NCBI GenBank assembly: GCA_051960215.1
Contig: JBQCEN010000015.1
Location: forward strand, 1-7,539
Length of the DNA: 7,539 nucleotides
Direction of reading: 5' to 3'
From: Pararhizobium_B sp051960215
Lineage (GTDB): Bacteria > Pseudomonadota > Alphaproteobacteria > Rhizobiales > Rhizobiaceae
Shown: positions 1 to 5,151 of the stretch, piece by piece
How positions within the stretch are numbered: position 1 is the stretch's first letter
How the letters are laid out: each line of letters starts with the position of its first letter
Position numbers and translations under genes: made by a program
The notes under the pieces: generated by a model
Seen by the model: the letters and a program-made list of their open reading frames with translations, nothing else
What the model was told of the DNA's origin: nothing
The model's database searches: none

Positions 1-7
1 TTCGCTC

Positions 8-82
8 TCAGGCGATCCCGAGAAGGGAGAGGATGAAGCCGACGACCACGACGAGTCCGACGAGATAGATGATCGCGTTCAT
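8..82 (-). CDS. 24-aa single-span membrane peptide, function unknown
   Basis: A short reading frame encodes a 24-residue peptide starting MNAIIYLVGLVVVV and ending in SLLGIA. It is almost entirely one hydrophobic helix of about 20 residues with no charged residue, so a single-span inner-membrane peptide is expected. The start at 82 is chosen because GGAG lies just upstream, at 88-91. An in-frame ATG at 94 lacks a comparable ribosome binding site and would place this GGAG inside the coding sequence. A perfect sigma-EcfG promoter lies about 28 bases upstream of the start on the same strand, giving a leader of roughly 20 nt. Similar tiny one-helix peptides are, from memory, common but mostly uncharacterised in Rhizobiales genomes. 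The gene is inferred to be a stress-induced membrane peptide; its role is unknown. Confidence 0.72.
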   Translation of the reverse strand: MNAIIYLVGLVVVVGFILSLLGIA

Positions 83-109
83 TGAGATCTCCATAGACGA
101 CCATCGGCG

Positions 110-134
110 AACGTCTTCATCCTGAAATGGTTCC
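110..134 (-). promoter_or_regulatory. sigma-EcfG promoter for the 24-aa membrane peptide
   Basis: On the minus strand, GGAAC (134-130) is followed by 16 bases and CGTT (113-110). This is an exact match to the alphaproteobacterial GSR sigma-factor consensus GGAAC-N16/17-CGTT. The predicted transcription start is near 104, about 21 nt before the ATG at 82. Confidence 0.82.
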
Positions 135-202
135 GGCGCGGGCGAGAGCCCTCTGTCGGGGCTTGTTTCAAGCTTGTTTAAGCTGTGTAAGAAAAGGCAT
201 CG

Positions 203-227
203 GGAACTTCGGGAGCTTCTTCACGTT
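203..227 (+). promoter_or_regulatory. sigma-EcfG promoter for the 102-aa protein
   Basis: GGAAC (203-207), a 16-base spacer and CGTT (224-227) match the EcfG consensus exactly. The predicted start of transcription is near 234, about 18 nt before the ATG at 252. It is divergent from the promoter at 110-134, with 68 bases between the two -35 elements. Confidence 0.82.
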
Positions 228-251
228 TCCTTTGAAAACGAGGGATGCGTC

Positions 252-560
252 ATGGAACACCTGAGCGCCATCATGATCCTGATTGCTTGCAGCGGGCCCA
301 ATACCTGCCACGAGCTGCCCGCGCCGACCGTCGGCTACGAGACCGTCGCCACCTGCGAGGGCGCACTGCGTCCGGTGATGATCGACGCCGTCCGCCGGGA
401 GCGGCAGGTCTACGGCACCTGTGCTGCCGTCGACCCGTCCGTCTTCGAGAAGGACGCGACCGTCATGTGGGACCTGTCGAAGGACGGCCGGATTTCGGTC
501 CGCATCGTCGACGAGGACGAAGAAATGGCAAGGCAGGGGAGCCTGGTCGCCAGCCGTTGA
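252..560 (+). CDS. Hypothetical protein, 102 aa, four cysteines
   Basis: The protein has 102 residues from the ATG at 252, which has an AGGGA ribosome binding site at 241-245. The reading frame is open further upstream (to 174), but those starts precede or overlap the EcfG promoter at 203-227 and would lie outside its transcript. The N-terminus is mildly hydrophobic (MEHLSAIMILIACSG). There are four cysteines, at about 13, 19, 35 and 57, which could form two disulfides if the protein is exported. The C-terminal third is strongly acidic with a DEDEE run near 87-91. The N-terminus lacks the positive charge of a normal signal peptide, and the LIAC sequence sits too near the start to be a convincing lipobox, so location is uncertain. 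I do not recognise a named family; similar short Cys-containing hypotheticals occur in Rhizobiales. Its promoter suggests induction by general stress. Confidence 0.75.
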   Translation: MEHLSAIMILIACSGPNTCHELPAPTVGYETVATCEGALRPVMIDAVRRERQVYGTCAAVDPSVFEKDATVMWDLSKDGRISVRIVDEDEEMARQGSLVASR

Positions 561-567
561 GGTTTCG

Positions 568-596
568 GCGGGCCTCGGTGCGCCGACGCCCGCTTT
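568..596 (+). terminator. Possible intrinsic terminator after the 102-aa gene
   Basis: GCGGGC (568-573) pairs with GCCCGC (588-593). An inner CGG/CCG stem closes a TGCG loop, and TTT follows. The U-run is only three bases, so termination may be inefficient. Its position between the stop codon at 560 and the next promoter at 606 supports the call. Confidence 0.45.
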
Positions 597-605
597 GCGT
601 GTGGC

Positions 606-631
606 GGAACAAAGGCGCGCATCCGCGCGTT
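606..631 (+). promoter_or_regulatory. sigma-EcfG promoter for the DUF3309 / glycine-zipper pair
   Basis: GGAAC (606-610), a 17-base spacer and CGTT (628-631) match the EcfG consensus, using the longer permitted spacer. Transcription would start near 638, about 23 nt before the ATG at 661. No separate EcfG site lies before the following gene at 862, so the two are probably co-transcribed. Confidence 0.82.
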
Positions 632-660
632 CACCGCCGGTCTAGGAGAGGAAGCACAGA

Positions 661-816
661 ATGCTTGGAACGATCCTTCTCATCATATTGGTCCTGTTGC
701 TCATCGGCGCCTTGCCGACGTGGGGCTACAGCGGCGGATGGGGTTATGGGCCTTCGGGAGGCTTGGGACTGGTCCTCATTATTGTTCTGATCCTGGTCCT
801 CTTGGGGCGCATCTAG
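661..816 (+). CDS. DUF3309 family small membrane protein
   Basis: The protein has 51 residues with the hallmark layout of the DUF3309 family. An N-terminal helix (MLGTILLIILVLLLIGALPTW) is followed by a glycine- and aromatic-rich turn (WGYSGGWGYGPSGG, about 21-34), then a second hydrophobic helix ending LLGRI. Two membrane spans are expected. A strong AGGAGAGG ribosome binding site lies at 645-652. DUF3309 proteins are about 50 aa and widespread in Proteobacteria; no biochemical role is established. The perfect EcfG promoter immediately upstream points to GSR control. Family assignment rests on recognition of the conserved pattern. Confidence 0.88.
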   Translation: MLGTILLIILVLLLIGALPTWGYSGGWGYGPSGGLGLVLIIVLILVLLGRI

Positions 817-861
817 CGTCCCTGCAATTCTGCCAGCCCGGCCATTGAAGGAGAGTAGGAA

Positions 862-1125
862 ATGAGAAAGGCCCTTATCGCAGTTCTTTGCATCGCACCG
901 CTTGCCGCATGCACCCCGACCGAACGCGGCGCGACGATCGGCGCTGCTTCCGGCGGCGTCATCGGAGCTGCGATCGGTGGCGACGCGGAAGGCGCGCTCG
1001 CGGGTGCGGCGGTCGGCGGCATCGCCGGCGCCCTGATCGGCCGCGCCTCCGAAGGAAGCCACGAGTGCCGTTACCGCACCCGTCATGGCCGGGTCTACGT
1101 CGCCCGTTGTCCGCGCGGCTACTGA
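862..1125 (+). CDS. Glycine-zipper outer-membrane-type lipoprotein
   Basis: The protein has 87 residues. A lipoprotein signal peptide (MRKALIAVLCIAPLAAC) ends in a lipobox LAAC with the lipidated Cys at 17. Residues about 23-60 form a glycine zipper of repeated GxxxG/GxxxA patterns (GAASGGVIGAAIGG, then GAAVGGIAGALIG). This resembles the YMGG/Rick_17kDa/SlyB-like class of small envelope lipoproteins. The C-terminus is basic, with two further cysteines (CRYRTRHGRVYVARC, about 69-83) that could form a disulfide. An AGGAG site precedes the ATG. The gene lies 45 nt after the DUF3309 gene and is followed by a strong terminator, so the two probably form one operon under the EcfG promoter at 606-631. 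An envelope-stabilising role under stress is inferred. Confidence 0.85.
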   Translation: MRKALIAVLCIAPLAACTPTERGATIGAASGGVIGAAIGGDAEGALAGAAVGGIAGALIGRASEGSHECRYRTRHGRVYVARCPRGY

Positions 1126-1150
1126 TCGCGCCTTCGGGAACTTTGAAGAA

Positions 1151-1182
1151 GCCGTCCGGACGCCTTGTCCGGGCGGCTTTTT
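1151..1182 (+). terminator. Rho-independent terminator after the glycine-zipper gene
   Basis: An 11-bp GC-rich stem is formed by 1151-1161 and 1167-1177, with one G-T pair and a 5-base loop, followed by five T residues (1178-1182). It lies 25 nt after the stop codon at 1125 and closes the DUF3309/glycine-zipper unit. Confidence 0.85.
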
Positions 1183-1281
1183 CGTGCCCGCGGCCCGCCG
1201 ATTGCGCGGTCCGGGCGCCTGGCGAGGCACGCCCGCAACCCGAGAGATAGCGGGCCCCGCACCGGCGGAAGAAGATGCCGC

Positions 1282-1308
1282 GGAACGCTTCCCCGCAGGC
1301 GGCGTTCC
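1282..1308 (+). promoter_or_regulatory. sigma-EcfG promoter for the AI-2E-family permease (palindromic)
   Basis: GGAAC (1282-1286), 16 bases and CGTT (1303-1306) match the EcfG consensus exactly on the plus strand. Transcription would start near 1313, giving a very short leader before the ATG at 1328. The site is also an inverted repeat, with arms GGAACGC (1282-1288) and GCGTTCC (1302-1308). The minus strand therefore carries the same exact promoter: GGAAC at 1308-1304, N16, CGTT at 1287-1284. Confidence 0.8.
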
Positions 1309-1327
1309 TCTGCGAGGAGAGCGAGAT

Positions 1328-2422
1328 ATGCGTTACGAGAGGATCCAGCCGCCGGTCGTCCGGCTGCCTCCGAAGTCCAATTTCGAGGTCATGCTTTCGA
1401 CCGTCTCGCGCGGCTCGCTCGTCATGGCGGCGATCGTGATCCTGATGGCCGGCCTGCACTATGCCGAGGTCGTCTTCGCCCCTGCAGCCCTCGCCGTCAT
1501 CGTCGGGCTGATGTTCGGCCCCGTCGCCCGCCGGATCGAACGGGCGGGCATCCCGGCCGGCATTTCCGCCGCCTTCGTGGTGCTCCTCTTCCTGGCGATC
1601 ATCGTCGGGGGCGTCGCCCTCTTCGTTCCGCCGCTGACCGTATGGTTCGAGAAGCTGCCGACGATCTGGGCGAAGCTCAAGCTTGAGATGCTCGACTGGC
1701 GGTCGGTGTTCAAGTCGATCGGAGACCTGCGCGACCAGCTCCAGGCCGTCGCCGGCAACGACGCGGCGATGAAGGTGCGCGTCGAGGACGGCGGTGCCAT
1801 CCAGACGATGATCGCCATGGGCCCGTCCCTCGTCGCGCAGGCGATCCTGTTCCTCGCCTGCCTCTATTTCTTCGTCGCGACGCGCGACCAAATCCGCGTC
1901 TCGATCCTGTCGATGTGCATCAGCCGGCGCATGCGCTGGCGTGCCGCGCATGTCTTCCGTGACGTCGAGTGGTACGTCTCGCGCTACCTGCTTTCGATCA
2001 CCGCCATCAACATCGGCCTCGGCGTGGCGGTCGCCGCGGCGATGGCGATCGCCGGCGTTCCTTCGCCGATCCTCTGGGGGCTGCTCGCCACCGTCCTGAA
2101 CTACGTCATCTATATCGGCCCGGCCGTGATGGCGGTGACGCTCTTCGGCGTCGGCCTCGCGACGGGCGACGATGTCGGCACGATGCTCCTGCCGGTCGGC
2201 ATCTACCTTGTCATCGACTTCATCGAGGCCCAGTTCGTCACCCCCCACGTCCTCGGCCGCACGCTGACACTGAACCCCTTCCTCGTCTTCATCGCGCTGG
2301 CGTTCTGGCTCTGGCTGTGGGGCCCCGTTGGCGGTCTCGTCGCAGTGCCCTCGCTGCTGATCTGGCACGCGATCCTGTCCAACATCCTTCCGCGCATGCG
2401 CAGCGTTTCCCACGGACTGTGA
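1328..2422 (+). CDS. AI-2E transporter / PerM (UPF0118) family permease
   Basis: The protein has 364 residues, a normal length for the family. The start at 1328 has a GAGGAGA ribosome binding site at 1314-1320. The frame is open upstream to 1085, but that part overlaps the previous gene, its terminator and the promoter. Hydrophobic segments lie near residues 30-48, 51-66, 78-103, 165-184, 222-243, 246-273, 283-300 and 316-348. The large hydrophilic loop between the third and fourth (about 104-164) is typical of the family. The C-terminal part has the family signature, with IYIGP near 261-265, VTPHVLGRTLTLNPFLVF near 304-321 and LWGPVGGLVAVP near 330-341. Characterised relatives include the E. 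coli AI-2 exporter TqsA and Na+/H+ antiporters, so the substrate cannot be assigned from sequence. A perfect EcfG promoter lies just upstream. Confidence 0.9.
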   Translation: MRYERIQPPVVRLPPKSNFEVMLSTVSRGSLVMAAIVILMAGLHYAEVVFAPAALAVIVGLMFGPVARRIERAGIPAGISAAFVVLLFLAIIVGGVALFVPPLTVWFEKLPTIWAKLKLEMLDWRSVFKSIGDLRDQLQAVAGNDAAMKVRVEDGGAIQTMIAMGPSLVAQAILFLACLYFFVATRDQIRVSILSMCISRRMRWRAAHVFRDVEWYVSRYLLSITAINIGLGVAVAAAMAIAGVPSPILWGLLATVLNYVIYIGPAVMAVTLFGVGLATGDDVGTMLLPVGIYLVIDFIEAQFVTPHVLGRTLTLNPFLVFIALAFWLWLWGPVGGLVAVPSLLIWHAILSNILPRMRSVSHGL

Positions 2423-2438
2423 CAAGAACCCGCGCGGC

Positions 2439-2463
2439 GGAACGAAACCCAACGCGCCACGTT
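2439..2463 (+). promoter_or_regulatory. sigma-EcfG promoter for the DUF883 / YqjE-like operon
   Basis: GGAAC (2439-2443), a 16-base spacer and CGTT (2460-2463) match the EcfG consensus exactly. The site lies in the short gap between the permease stop (2422) and the ATG at 2497. Transcription would start near 2470. Confidence 0.82.
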
Positions 2464-2496
2464 CTTGAACCGAAACATCAAGAAGAGGAGAGGGTC

Positions 2497-2823
2497 ATGC
2501 CGACGCCGACCATGAAGACCGCCGAGGAGGGGATGAACCCGGAGAAGGATCGCGAGAAGCTCGAAAGGCAGCTCGCCAAGATCAAGACCGACATCAGCGA
2601 GCTTGCTGCGACGTTGGGCGAAATCGGCGCGCGCGGCGCGCATGACGCCGACGAGCGCATCCGCGGCCTGGCGAGCGCCGGCGAGCAGGCGATCGAGGAC
2701 CTGCGCCATCAGGTGCGGATGATCGAGCGTGACCTCGAAGAGAGAGTTCAGGAAAAGCCGCTGCAATCCCTGGGGATCGCCGCGGGCATCGGTTTCCTGG
2801 CCGCCATCATCCTGCGCCGCTGA
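2497..2823 (+). CDS. DUF883 (ElaB/YqjD-like) membrane-anchored protein
   Basis: The protein has 108 residues. The ATG at 2497 has a strong GAGGAGAGG ribosome binding site. Residues 15-87 are charged and heptad-like (EKDREKLERQLAKIKTDISE, later HQVRMIERDLEERVQEKP), indicating an amphipathic or coiled-coil helix. Residues 88-106 form one C-terminal membrane anchor (PLQSLGIAAGIGFLAAIILRR). This soluble helix plus glycine-containing tail anchor ending in arginines is the DUF883/ElaB/YqjD/YgaM arrangement. E. coli YqjD is reported to be a stationary-phase, RpoS-controlled inner-membrane protein that associates with ribosomes. The promoter here makes this gene the EcfG-controlled counterpart. It forms an operon with the next gene, 3 nt away, and the pair matches the order of E. 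coli yqjD-yqjE. Molecular role here is inferred only. Confidence 0.87.
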   Translation: MPTPTMKTAEEGMNPEKDREKLERQLAKIKTDISELAATLGEIGARGAHDADERIRGLASAGEQAIEDLRHQVRMIERDLEERVQEKPLQSLGIAAGIGFLAAIILRR

Positions 2824-2826
2824 CCG

Positions 2827-3264
2827 ATGCGAGCAGTCTTTCCGTTCCTGACGTCGCTCGCGACCGGCGAGGTGCAAGATCGCGTCCAGGGCTTCAAGCG
2901 CAGCCTGGCGCTTTATGCCATCGTCGCGCTCTTCGCGCTCATCACGCTCGTCTTTCTTCTGGTCGCGGCCTACACGGCCCTGATGACGGCCTACGGGCCG
3001 ATCTACGCGGCTCTCATCCTGGCCGGCATCGCCTTTGTGGTCTGCCTGATCTTCGTCGTCGCGGTGAAGATCGCGCAGGCGAGGCAAAGGCGTCGCGCCC
3101 GGGAGCGACGGCGGGCGAGCGCCTCGCTCTACACGACGGCCGGTTTGACGCTCGCGCCCTACCTGCTTCGGTCGAAGGCGCTGATGGCGATCGGCCTGCC
3201 GATCGCGGGGCTAGCGGCCTTCCTCCTTCTGCGCGGCCACGGCGAGGACGACGACGAGGGCTGA
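2827..3264 (+). CDS. YqjE / phage-holin-superfamily-like membrane protein
   Basis: The protein has 145 residues. The ATG lies 3 nt after the stop of the DUF883 gene, so translation is probably coupled. An N-terminal amphipathic stretch (about 1-25) is followed by two hydrophobic helices, about 28-50 and 57-80. A very basic linker (RQRRRARERRR, about 87-96) and a third hydrophobic segment (about 118-136) precede an acidic tail HGEDDDEG. The layout fits the DUF1469/YqjE family, often labelled 'phage holin family protein' by automatic annotation; nothing nearby suggests a prophage. Partnering with a DUF883 protein repeats the E. coli yqjDE arrangement. Control by the promoter at 2439-2463 is inferred from operon structure. 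Confidence 0.8.
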   Translation: MRAVFPFLTSLATGEVQDRVQGFKRSLALYAIVALFALITLVFLLVAAYTALMTAYGPIYAALILAGIAFVVCLIFVVAVKIAQARQRRRARERRRASASLYTTAGLTLAPYLLRSKALMAIGLPIAGLAAFLLLRGHGEDDDEG

Positions 3265-3282
3265 GGTCCCGCGCCCGACGTT

Positions 3283-4038
3283 CTACAGATAGGGACGGGG
3301 TTCCTCGAAAAGCCCGTCCCACTGCGCCAACTCCAGCAGCCGGTCGAGATCGAGCACCTCGCATCCGCGTTCCTGCCAGCGGATGAGCTTGCGCTCCGCG
3401 AGCCGCTTCAGCATGCGGTTCGTGTGGACGATCGAGAGGCCCAGCGCGTCGGCGATGTGGAGCTGCGTCAGGGGCATGTTCAGCCGCCGGCCCTTGATGA
3501 GGCCGAGCGGCCTCGCCCGGACGAAGAGATAGGCGATCAGGTAGGCGGCCCGCTCCTCCGCCGACCGGCGCCCGATATTGAGCAGCCCCTCGTCGAGGAT
3601 CTGTTCTTCCCGTGCCGCCATCCAGGTGATGTCGAAGGCGAGATCCGGGTGGTTCCTGTAGAGGTCCATCAGCCGGTTGCGTTCAAAGATGCAGAGCAGC
3701 ACGGGCGAAAGCACCTCGACGGAGTGCCGCATCTCTCCCATGATGCTGCCCTGGAGCCCGATGATGTCGCCGGGAAAGACGAAGTTCATGATCTGTCGCC
3801 GGCCGTCCTCCAGCATCTTGTAGCGGAAGGCGGTCCCGGAGAAGATGGTATAGAGGTGGGCGCTGTGCGAGGTTTCGAGAAGCACCGTGGCGCCGGCGGC
3901 AGCCGTCATTTCGCCCGTCTTGAAGGAGTTCATGAACTCCAGTTCCTCCGGCATGAAGCGCCGGAAATGGTCGAGCCTCTGCAGCGGGCACTTCAGGCAC
4001 GGGATCGTGCATGTGCTCTTTGGTGCAGCGACGTTCAT
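3283..4038 (-). CDS. Crp/Fnr-family transcriptional regulator
   Basis: The protein has 251 residues from the ATG at 4038, preceded by GGGGAT. A longer in-frame start at 4128 would add 30 Arg-rich residues without family similarity. The N-terminal domain is a cyclic-nucleotide-binding-type beta-roll (about 35-125), including FVFPGDIIGLQGSIMGE. A dimerisation helix follows (about 126-155), then a winged HTH whose recognition region is LTQLHIADALGLSIVHTNRM (190-209). Cysteines lie at 10, 14 and 17 (CTIPCLKCP) and at 116 (LLCIF). These positions resemble E. coli FNR C16, C20, C23 and C122, but the cysteine equivalent to C29 is replaced by Asp. The cAMP-contacting residues of Crp are not evident. 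This type of 250-aa regulator is abundant in Rhizobiales and its effectors are mostly unknown. It is convergent with the YqjE-like gene (18 nt apart) and has no EcfG promoter. Confidence 0.9.
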   Translation of the reverse strand: MNVAAPKSTCTIPCLKCPLQRLDHFRRFMPEELEFMNSFKTGEMTAAAGATVLLETSHSAHLYTIFSGTAFRYKMLEDGRRQIMNFVFPGDIIGLQGSIMGEMRHSVEVLSPVLLCIFERNRLMDLYRNHPDLAFDITWMAAREEQILDEGLLNIGRRSAEERAAYLIAYLFVRARPLGLIKGRRLNMPLTQLHIADALGLSIVHTNRMLKRLAERKLIRWQERGCEVLDLDRLLELAQWDGLFEEPRPYL

Positions 4039-4161
4039 GAGTGATCCCCGGTCCCGGCCGTGAGCAGCGATGCGGATGCGCAGCCGCGAACGCCGGCCTT
4101 CGCATCCTTGTGGGGCCGGAATGGTCATCGAGTCAAAGTCAAAAGATATGTGGCCGCCAGG

Positions 4162-4197
4162 AAAAACGGGCGCCGCCCCTGTCGGAGCGACGCCCGT
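4162..4197 (-). terminator. Rho-independent terminator of nepR-ecfG
   Basis: On the minus strand an 11-bp stem (4197-4187 with 4176-4166, one G-T pair) encloses a 10-base loop and is followed by TTTT (4165-4162). It lies 27 nt after the ecfG stop codon and separates ecfG from the Crp/Fnr gene downstream on the same strand. Confidence 0.83.
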
Positions 4198-4224
4198 TCT
4201 CAGGAATGATGGTGCTGTCGACCG

Positions 4225-4779
4225 CTACGTCGCGAAGGCCTTGCTGACCGAGGGGGCAGAGGTCGCGTCGGGTCCGTAGTCGGCCTCGCCGGAGACGGAG
4301 AGAATCTCCTGCAGGCGCACGCGCGCCCGGTTGACGCGGCTCTTGATCGTGCCGACGGCGCAGCCGCAGATTTCGGCCGCCTCCTCATAGGCGAAGCCCG
4401 AGGCGCCGACGAGGATGATCGCCTCGCGCTGGTCGTCCGGCAGCTTCTCAAGCGCCTTCCGGAAATCCTGCAGGTCGAGCGAGCCGTACTGCCCCGGATG
4501 AACGGCGAGGTTGCCGGAAAAGACGCCGTCGGTGTCCTGTACCTCGCGGCCCCGCTTGCGCATCTGGGAGTAGAACTCGTTGCGCAGGATGGTGAAGAGC
4601 CAGGCCTTCATGTTCGTGCCGAGCTCGAAGCCGGACTGCTTCGCCCAGGCCTTCATGATCGTGTCCTGCACGAGGTCGTCCGCCTTGTCGTGACGGCCCG
4701 TCAGCGACATGGCGAAGGCCCGGAGGCTCGGCAGCGTCGAAAGCAATTCGCGCTTGAACCGGTTCGTTTCGCTTTCCAT
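4225..4779 (-). CDS. ecfG: ECF sigma factor EcfG, general stress response
   Basis: The protein has 184 residues, the usual length for EcfG (ECF15). Region sigma2 spans about 8-78, with DKADDLVQDTIMKAWAK and TNMKAWLFTILRNEFYSQMR. Region sigma4 spans about 104-160, with LPDDQREAIILVGASGFAYEE and an HTH ending VGTIKSRVNRARVRL. The acidic, proline-containing linker GVFSGNLAVHPGQ near 85-97 is typical of this group. The ATG at 4779 is preceded by GAGGAG overlapping the nepR stop; a GTG at 4791 overlapping that stop is an alternative that adds four residues. EcfG directs RNA polymerase to GGAAC-N16/17-CGTT promoters and is held inactive by NepR until PhyR~P binds NepR. The gene lies 8 nt after nepR and is translated from the same mRNA. 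Locus order nepR-ecfG divergent from phyR is the classical one. Confidence 0.96.
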   Translation of the reverse strand: MESETNRFKRELLSTLPSLRAFAMSLTGRHDKADDLVQDTIMKAWAKQSGFELGTNMKAWLFTILRNEFYSQMRKRGREVQDTDGVFSGNLAVHPGQYGSLDLQDFRKALEKLPDDQREAIILVGASGFAYEEAAEICGCAVGTIKSRVNRARVRLQEILSVSGEADYGPDATSAPSVSKAFAT

Positions 4780-4787
4780 GTCGCTCC

Positions 4788-4994
4788 TCACGAGTCCAGA
4801 GGTCTGGCGCCGCTTCTTTCAAGCGCGTCGAGTTTCTCCAGAAGCTCGAGGAATTTGTCGGGAATGGGTTCGTCCTGTACCGAACTGTAGAACGCCTTCA
4901 GCTTGCTACCGATCTCGCTGTTCGCGTCAAGCCCGTCCCCCCGCCCGCCGGCCACCTCATCGGCTAGAGGACGCTTCCTGGGTTTGTCATTCAT
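4788..4994 (-). CDS. nepR: Anti-sigma factor NepR
   Basis: The protein has 68 residues. The conserved NepR core spans residues 28-59: IGSKLKAFYSSVQDEPIPDK followed by FLELLEKLDALE. Its two amphipathic helices clamp sigma2 and sigma4 of EcfG, and also bind the sigma-like domain of PhyR. The N-terminal 27 residues are charged and probably disordered, as is usual. The start at 4994 has AAGGGA about 11 nt upstream, a slightly long spacing. The gene precedes ecfG on one transcript, giving stoichiometric co-production of the sigma factor and its inhibitor. The promoter at 5039-5063 resembles an EcfG site, implying autoregulation. Confidence 0.95.
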   Translation of the reverse strand: MNDKPRKRPLADEVAGGRGDGLDANSEIGSKLKAFYSSVQDEPIPDKFLELLEKLDALERSGARPLDS

Positions 4995-5038
4995 ACTCTG
5001 AACTGTCCCTTGTGGCGAATCTACGCAGTTTGGCAGAG

Positions 5039-5063
5039 AATGTCTTAAGGGAAAAAAAGTTCC
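5039..5063 (-). promoter_or_regulatory. Probable sigma-EcfG promoter of nepR-ecfG
   Basis: On the minus strand GGAAC (5063-5059), a 16-base spacer beginning with seven T residues, and CATT (5042-5039) match the EcfG consensus except for one -10 base. The predicted start near 5032 leaves a leader of about 37 nt before nepR. Autoregulation of this operon by EcfG is known in several Alphaproteobacteria. Confidence 0.7.
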
Positions 5064-5082
5064 TGCATTCGGAACTTTTTTT
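5052..5082. repeat. Inverted repeat joining the two divergent -35 elements
   Basis: Perfect 12-bp arms, AAAAAAAGTTCC (5052-5063) and GGAACTTTTTTT (5071-5082), are separated by 7 bases. Each arm holds one GGAAC -35 element and a homopolymeric A/T tract. The symmetry places the nepR and phyR promoters back to back. Confidence 0.9.
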
Positions 5083-5095
5083 TTGTAAGCGAGTT
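5071..5095 (+). promoter_or_regulatory. Probable sigma-EcfG promoter of phyR
   Basis: GGAAC (5071-5075), a 16-base spacer beginning with nine T residues, and AGTT (5092-5095) match the EcfG consensus except for one -10 base. Transcription would start near 5102, giving a leader of about 50 nt before the phyR ATG. Confidence 0.7.
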
Positions 5096-5151
5096 CAAAT
5101 GCTATCGCGCGTGGCCTTGCCGTGCGCTGCAGTCTCTTTGGGGAGTTCCTG

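Noticed and set aside
1137..1141. GGAAC after the glycine-zipper gene as a -35 element
   Set aside because: No CGTT occurs 16-17 bases downstream, and the sequence that follows is the terminator hairpin.
959..2452. A 497-codon open frame on the minus strand opposite the permease gene
   Set aside because: Its product is dominated by Arg, Asp, His and Glu with no recognisable domain, as expected for the antisense shadow of a GC-rich gene. The plus-strand permease has a promoter, ribosome binding site and clear family features.
2827..3264. Holin-like protein as evidence for a prophage
   Set aside because: No lysin, integrase, structural or attachment-site sequences are visible. The gene belongs with its DUF883 neighbour in a YqjDE-type stress operon.
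3292..3320. 8-bp perfect stem (GGGACGGG / CCCGTCCC) at the end of the Crp/Fnr gene as a terminator
   Set aside because: It lies inside the coding sequence and no T-run follows on either strand, so termination is not supported.
5052..5082. A-tract / stem / T-tract palindrome between nepR and phyR, which resembles a bidirectional terminator
   Set aside because: The GC part of the stem is only five pairs, and it lies upstream of two divergent genes with no gene reading into it. Divergent -35 elements explain the symmetry better.
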